64,000 nucleotides of DNA from Chondromyces crocatus (lineage in GTDB: Bacteria > Myxococcota_A > Polyangia > Polyangiales > Polyangiaceae), in contig NZ_CP012159.1 in assembly GCF_001189295.1 (NCBI RefSeq), positions 11,324,133 to 11,388,132 on the forward strand. The letters are read 5' to 3'. Position 1 is the first letter of the stretch; each line of letters opens with the position of its first letter. Below are positions 63,139-64,000 of this stretch, one piece after another. The notes beneath the pieces were generated by a model. That model did no database searches. It saw nothing but the letters and a program-made list of their open reading frames with translations, and was not told the DNA's origin. A program made the position numbers and the translations under genes.

Positions 63139-64000
63139 GGCAAGGCCTCGAAGCGCATGGAGGCGCCATACCGATTATCGTTCTCGAAGGACAAATTTTG
63201 GATGCTCCTGACACCAATCCCGCTCGCACCGTGGTTCCGGCCGCATCTCTGCTGCCTCCTGAACGAAAGTTGCCCACTCCTTCTGACGATGAGAAAACCC
63301 TCCATTCCACCTCTGGATCGGCATTGATTTTCGCGATTCGCGAGGAGACGTGGCGCCACTTGCCTCTTGACCATCGGAACCAGCGGAGTTTGTCGCGAGA
63401 AGGCCGAGCGCGCCGCCAAATCGCCGCGTTGCGTCGCTACTTTCGCACGACAGCACCGAGACGACTGGATCCACCGCCCGCGAAATCCGTTACGCACTTT
63501 CGTTTCCTACCCCGAAAACCCATTCATTTCATGGGAGTAGCGACACTTCTCAGTTGGGGTATGGACGCCCGGACCGACCCGGTGGTACGTCCGAATTCGT
63601 CCCTCTGATGCCTCACGTCGCACCAAGGACGCGAAGAAATACCTCCCGGGGAGACAGACCCTTGCGAGGAGGGTGCAGGGTAGGTTGGAGTGAACCCTGG
63701 GGCTTGGGATCTGAGGGAAAGTACCCTCCCCTACCTCACGTCGAATCGAGACAGCAGCACCCTCCCTGCCGCGTGAACCGGGAGATTTCTACTGCTCGAG
63801 GCAATGGCAACGAAGGGCCGATGCACTGACTGTTGAAAAGTCGGCCGGCTCGTCGAAAACAGACAGAATACTGCTGGGAACTCCAGCAGTTACAAGGGCC
63901 ATTCCTTGATGGCCCCTGTGGAAAAAGTGGGGACGCTCAATACCGAGCTTCCCGCTCTCTTTCTTTGATCGTTGTATTGCGGGGCGAATTTCAGGCGACG
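63139..64000. other. Lower-GC stretch without a convincing gene
   Basis: This stretch is visibly less GC-rich than the coding parts. The open frames in it are Arg/Ser/Pro-rich and lack domain signatures or ribosome binding sites. On the minus strand, TTGTCC and TATGGC with 18 bases between (around 63161-63190) could serve the outer-membrane gene. Two hairpins lie at 63870-63915. A gene beginning beyond the right edge may have its leader here. Confidence 0.5.
63870..63915. other. Two tandem hairpins
   Basis: ACTGCTGG (63870-63877) pairs with CCAGCAGT (63883-63890), and GGGCCAT (63896-63902) pairs with ATGGCCC (63909-63915). The stems are perfect, with five- and six-base loops. No T tract follows. 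They could be part of a structured leader or small RNA. Confidence 0.5.

Overview
The window looks like chromosome from a myxobacterium of the Sorangium/Polyangium type (inference). It is very GC-rich, with strong third-position G/C bias and long open frames on every strand. The gene set fits too: a Ser/Thr kinase coupled to a TPR/PEGA-type membrane protein, a TPR protein of about 3,750 residues, Pro/Ala-rich linkers inside housekeeping proteins, and an inositol-lipid gene set. No rRNA, tRNA, CRISPR array, insertion sequence or prophage was recognised.

Layout. 1-910: no convincing gene, one orphan intrinsic terminator. 911-2628 (-): enoyl-CoA hydratase and 3-hydroxyacyl-CoA dehydrogenase. 2910-15056 (+): giant TPR protein followed by a class IV aminotransferase whose GTG start lies in a hairpin. 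15103-20353 (+): RND efflux adaptor and pump, then a beta-rich lipoprotein. 20469-24287 (-): ybaB, recR, ridA and a GPRPDR-repeat protein, divergent from dnaX (24508-26895, +). 26922-31939 (-): PAP2 phosphatase, redoxin lipoprotein, Ser/Thr kinase and a TPR membrane protein. 32792-35361 (+): bifunctional NAD(P)HX repair enzyme and an ECF sigma factor. 35428-36945 (-): beta-lactamase-fold lipoprotein. 37137-44548 (+): addB-addA recombination nuclease/helicase.

44618-53263 (+) holds the most interesting block: a TetR-like regulator with a histone-H1-like tail, tiny overlapping reading frames made by a 20-bp duplication, inositol-3-phosphate synthase, an AUR1-like PAP2 enzyme, a CDP-alcohol phosphatidyltransferase fused to GtrA, an MMPL/HpnN-like lipid exporter, a solitary DNA methyltransferase and a lipoprotein. 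The four central genes read as a pipeline that makes inositol phosphate, builds an inositol phospholipid (or phosphosphingolipid), flips it and exports it.

53366-58902 (-) is half of an ATP synthase operon (b', b, delta, alpha, gamma), followed by a Sua5/YciO protein instead of beta and epsilon. The alpha subunit carries an insertion of about 90 residues and an acidic tail. The b subunit carries a signal peptide and a long Pro-rich segment predicted to be periplasmic. 59114-63138 (-): a PIN/antitoxin pair, an unknown 508-residue protein, MiaE and an outer-membrane beta-barrel protein. 63139-64000 has lower GC, no convincing gene and two tandem hairpins.

Gene order and motifs were read directly from the sequence. 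Functions rest on family signatures. The inositol-lipid pathway and the consequences of the ATP synthase insertions are inference.
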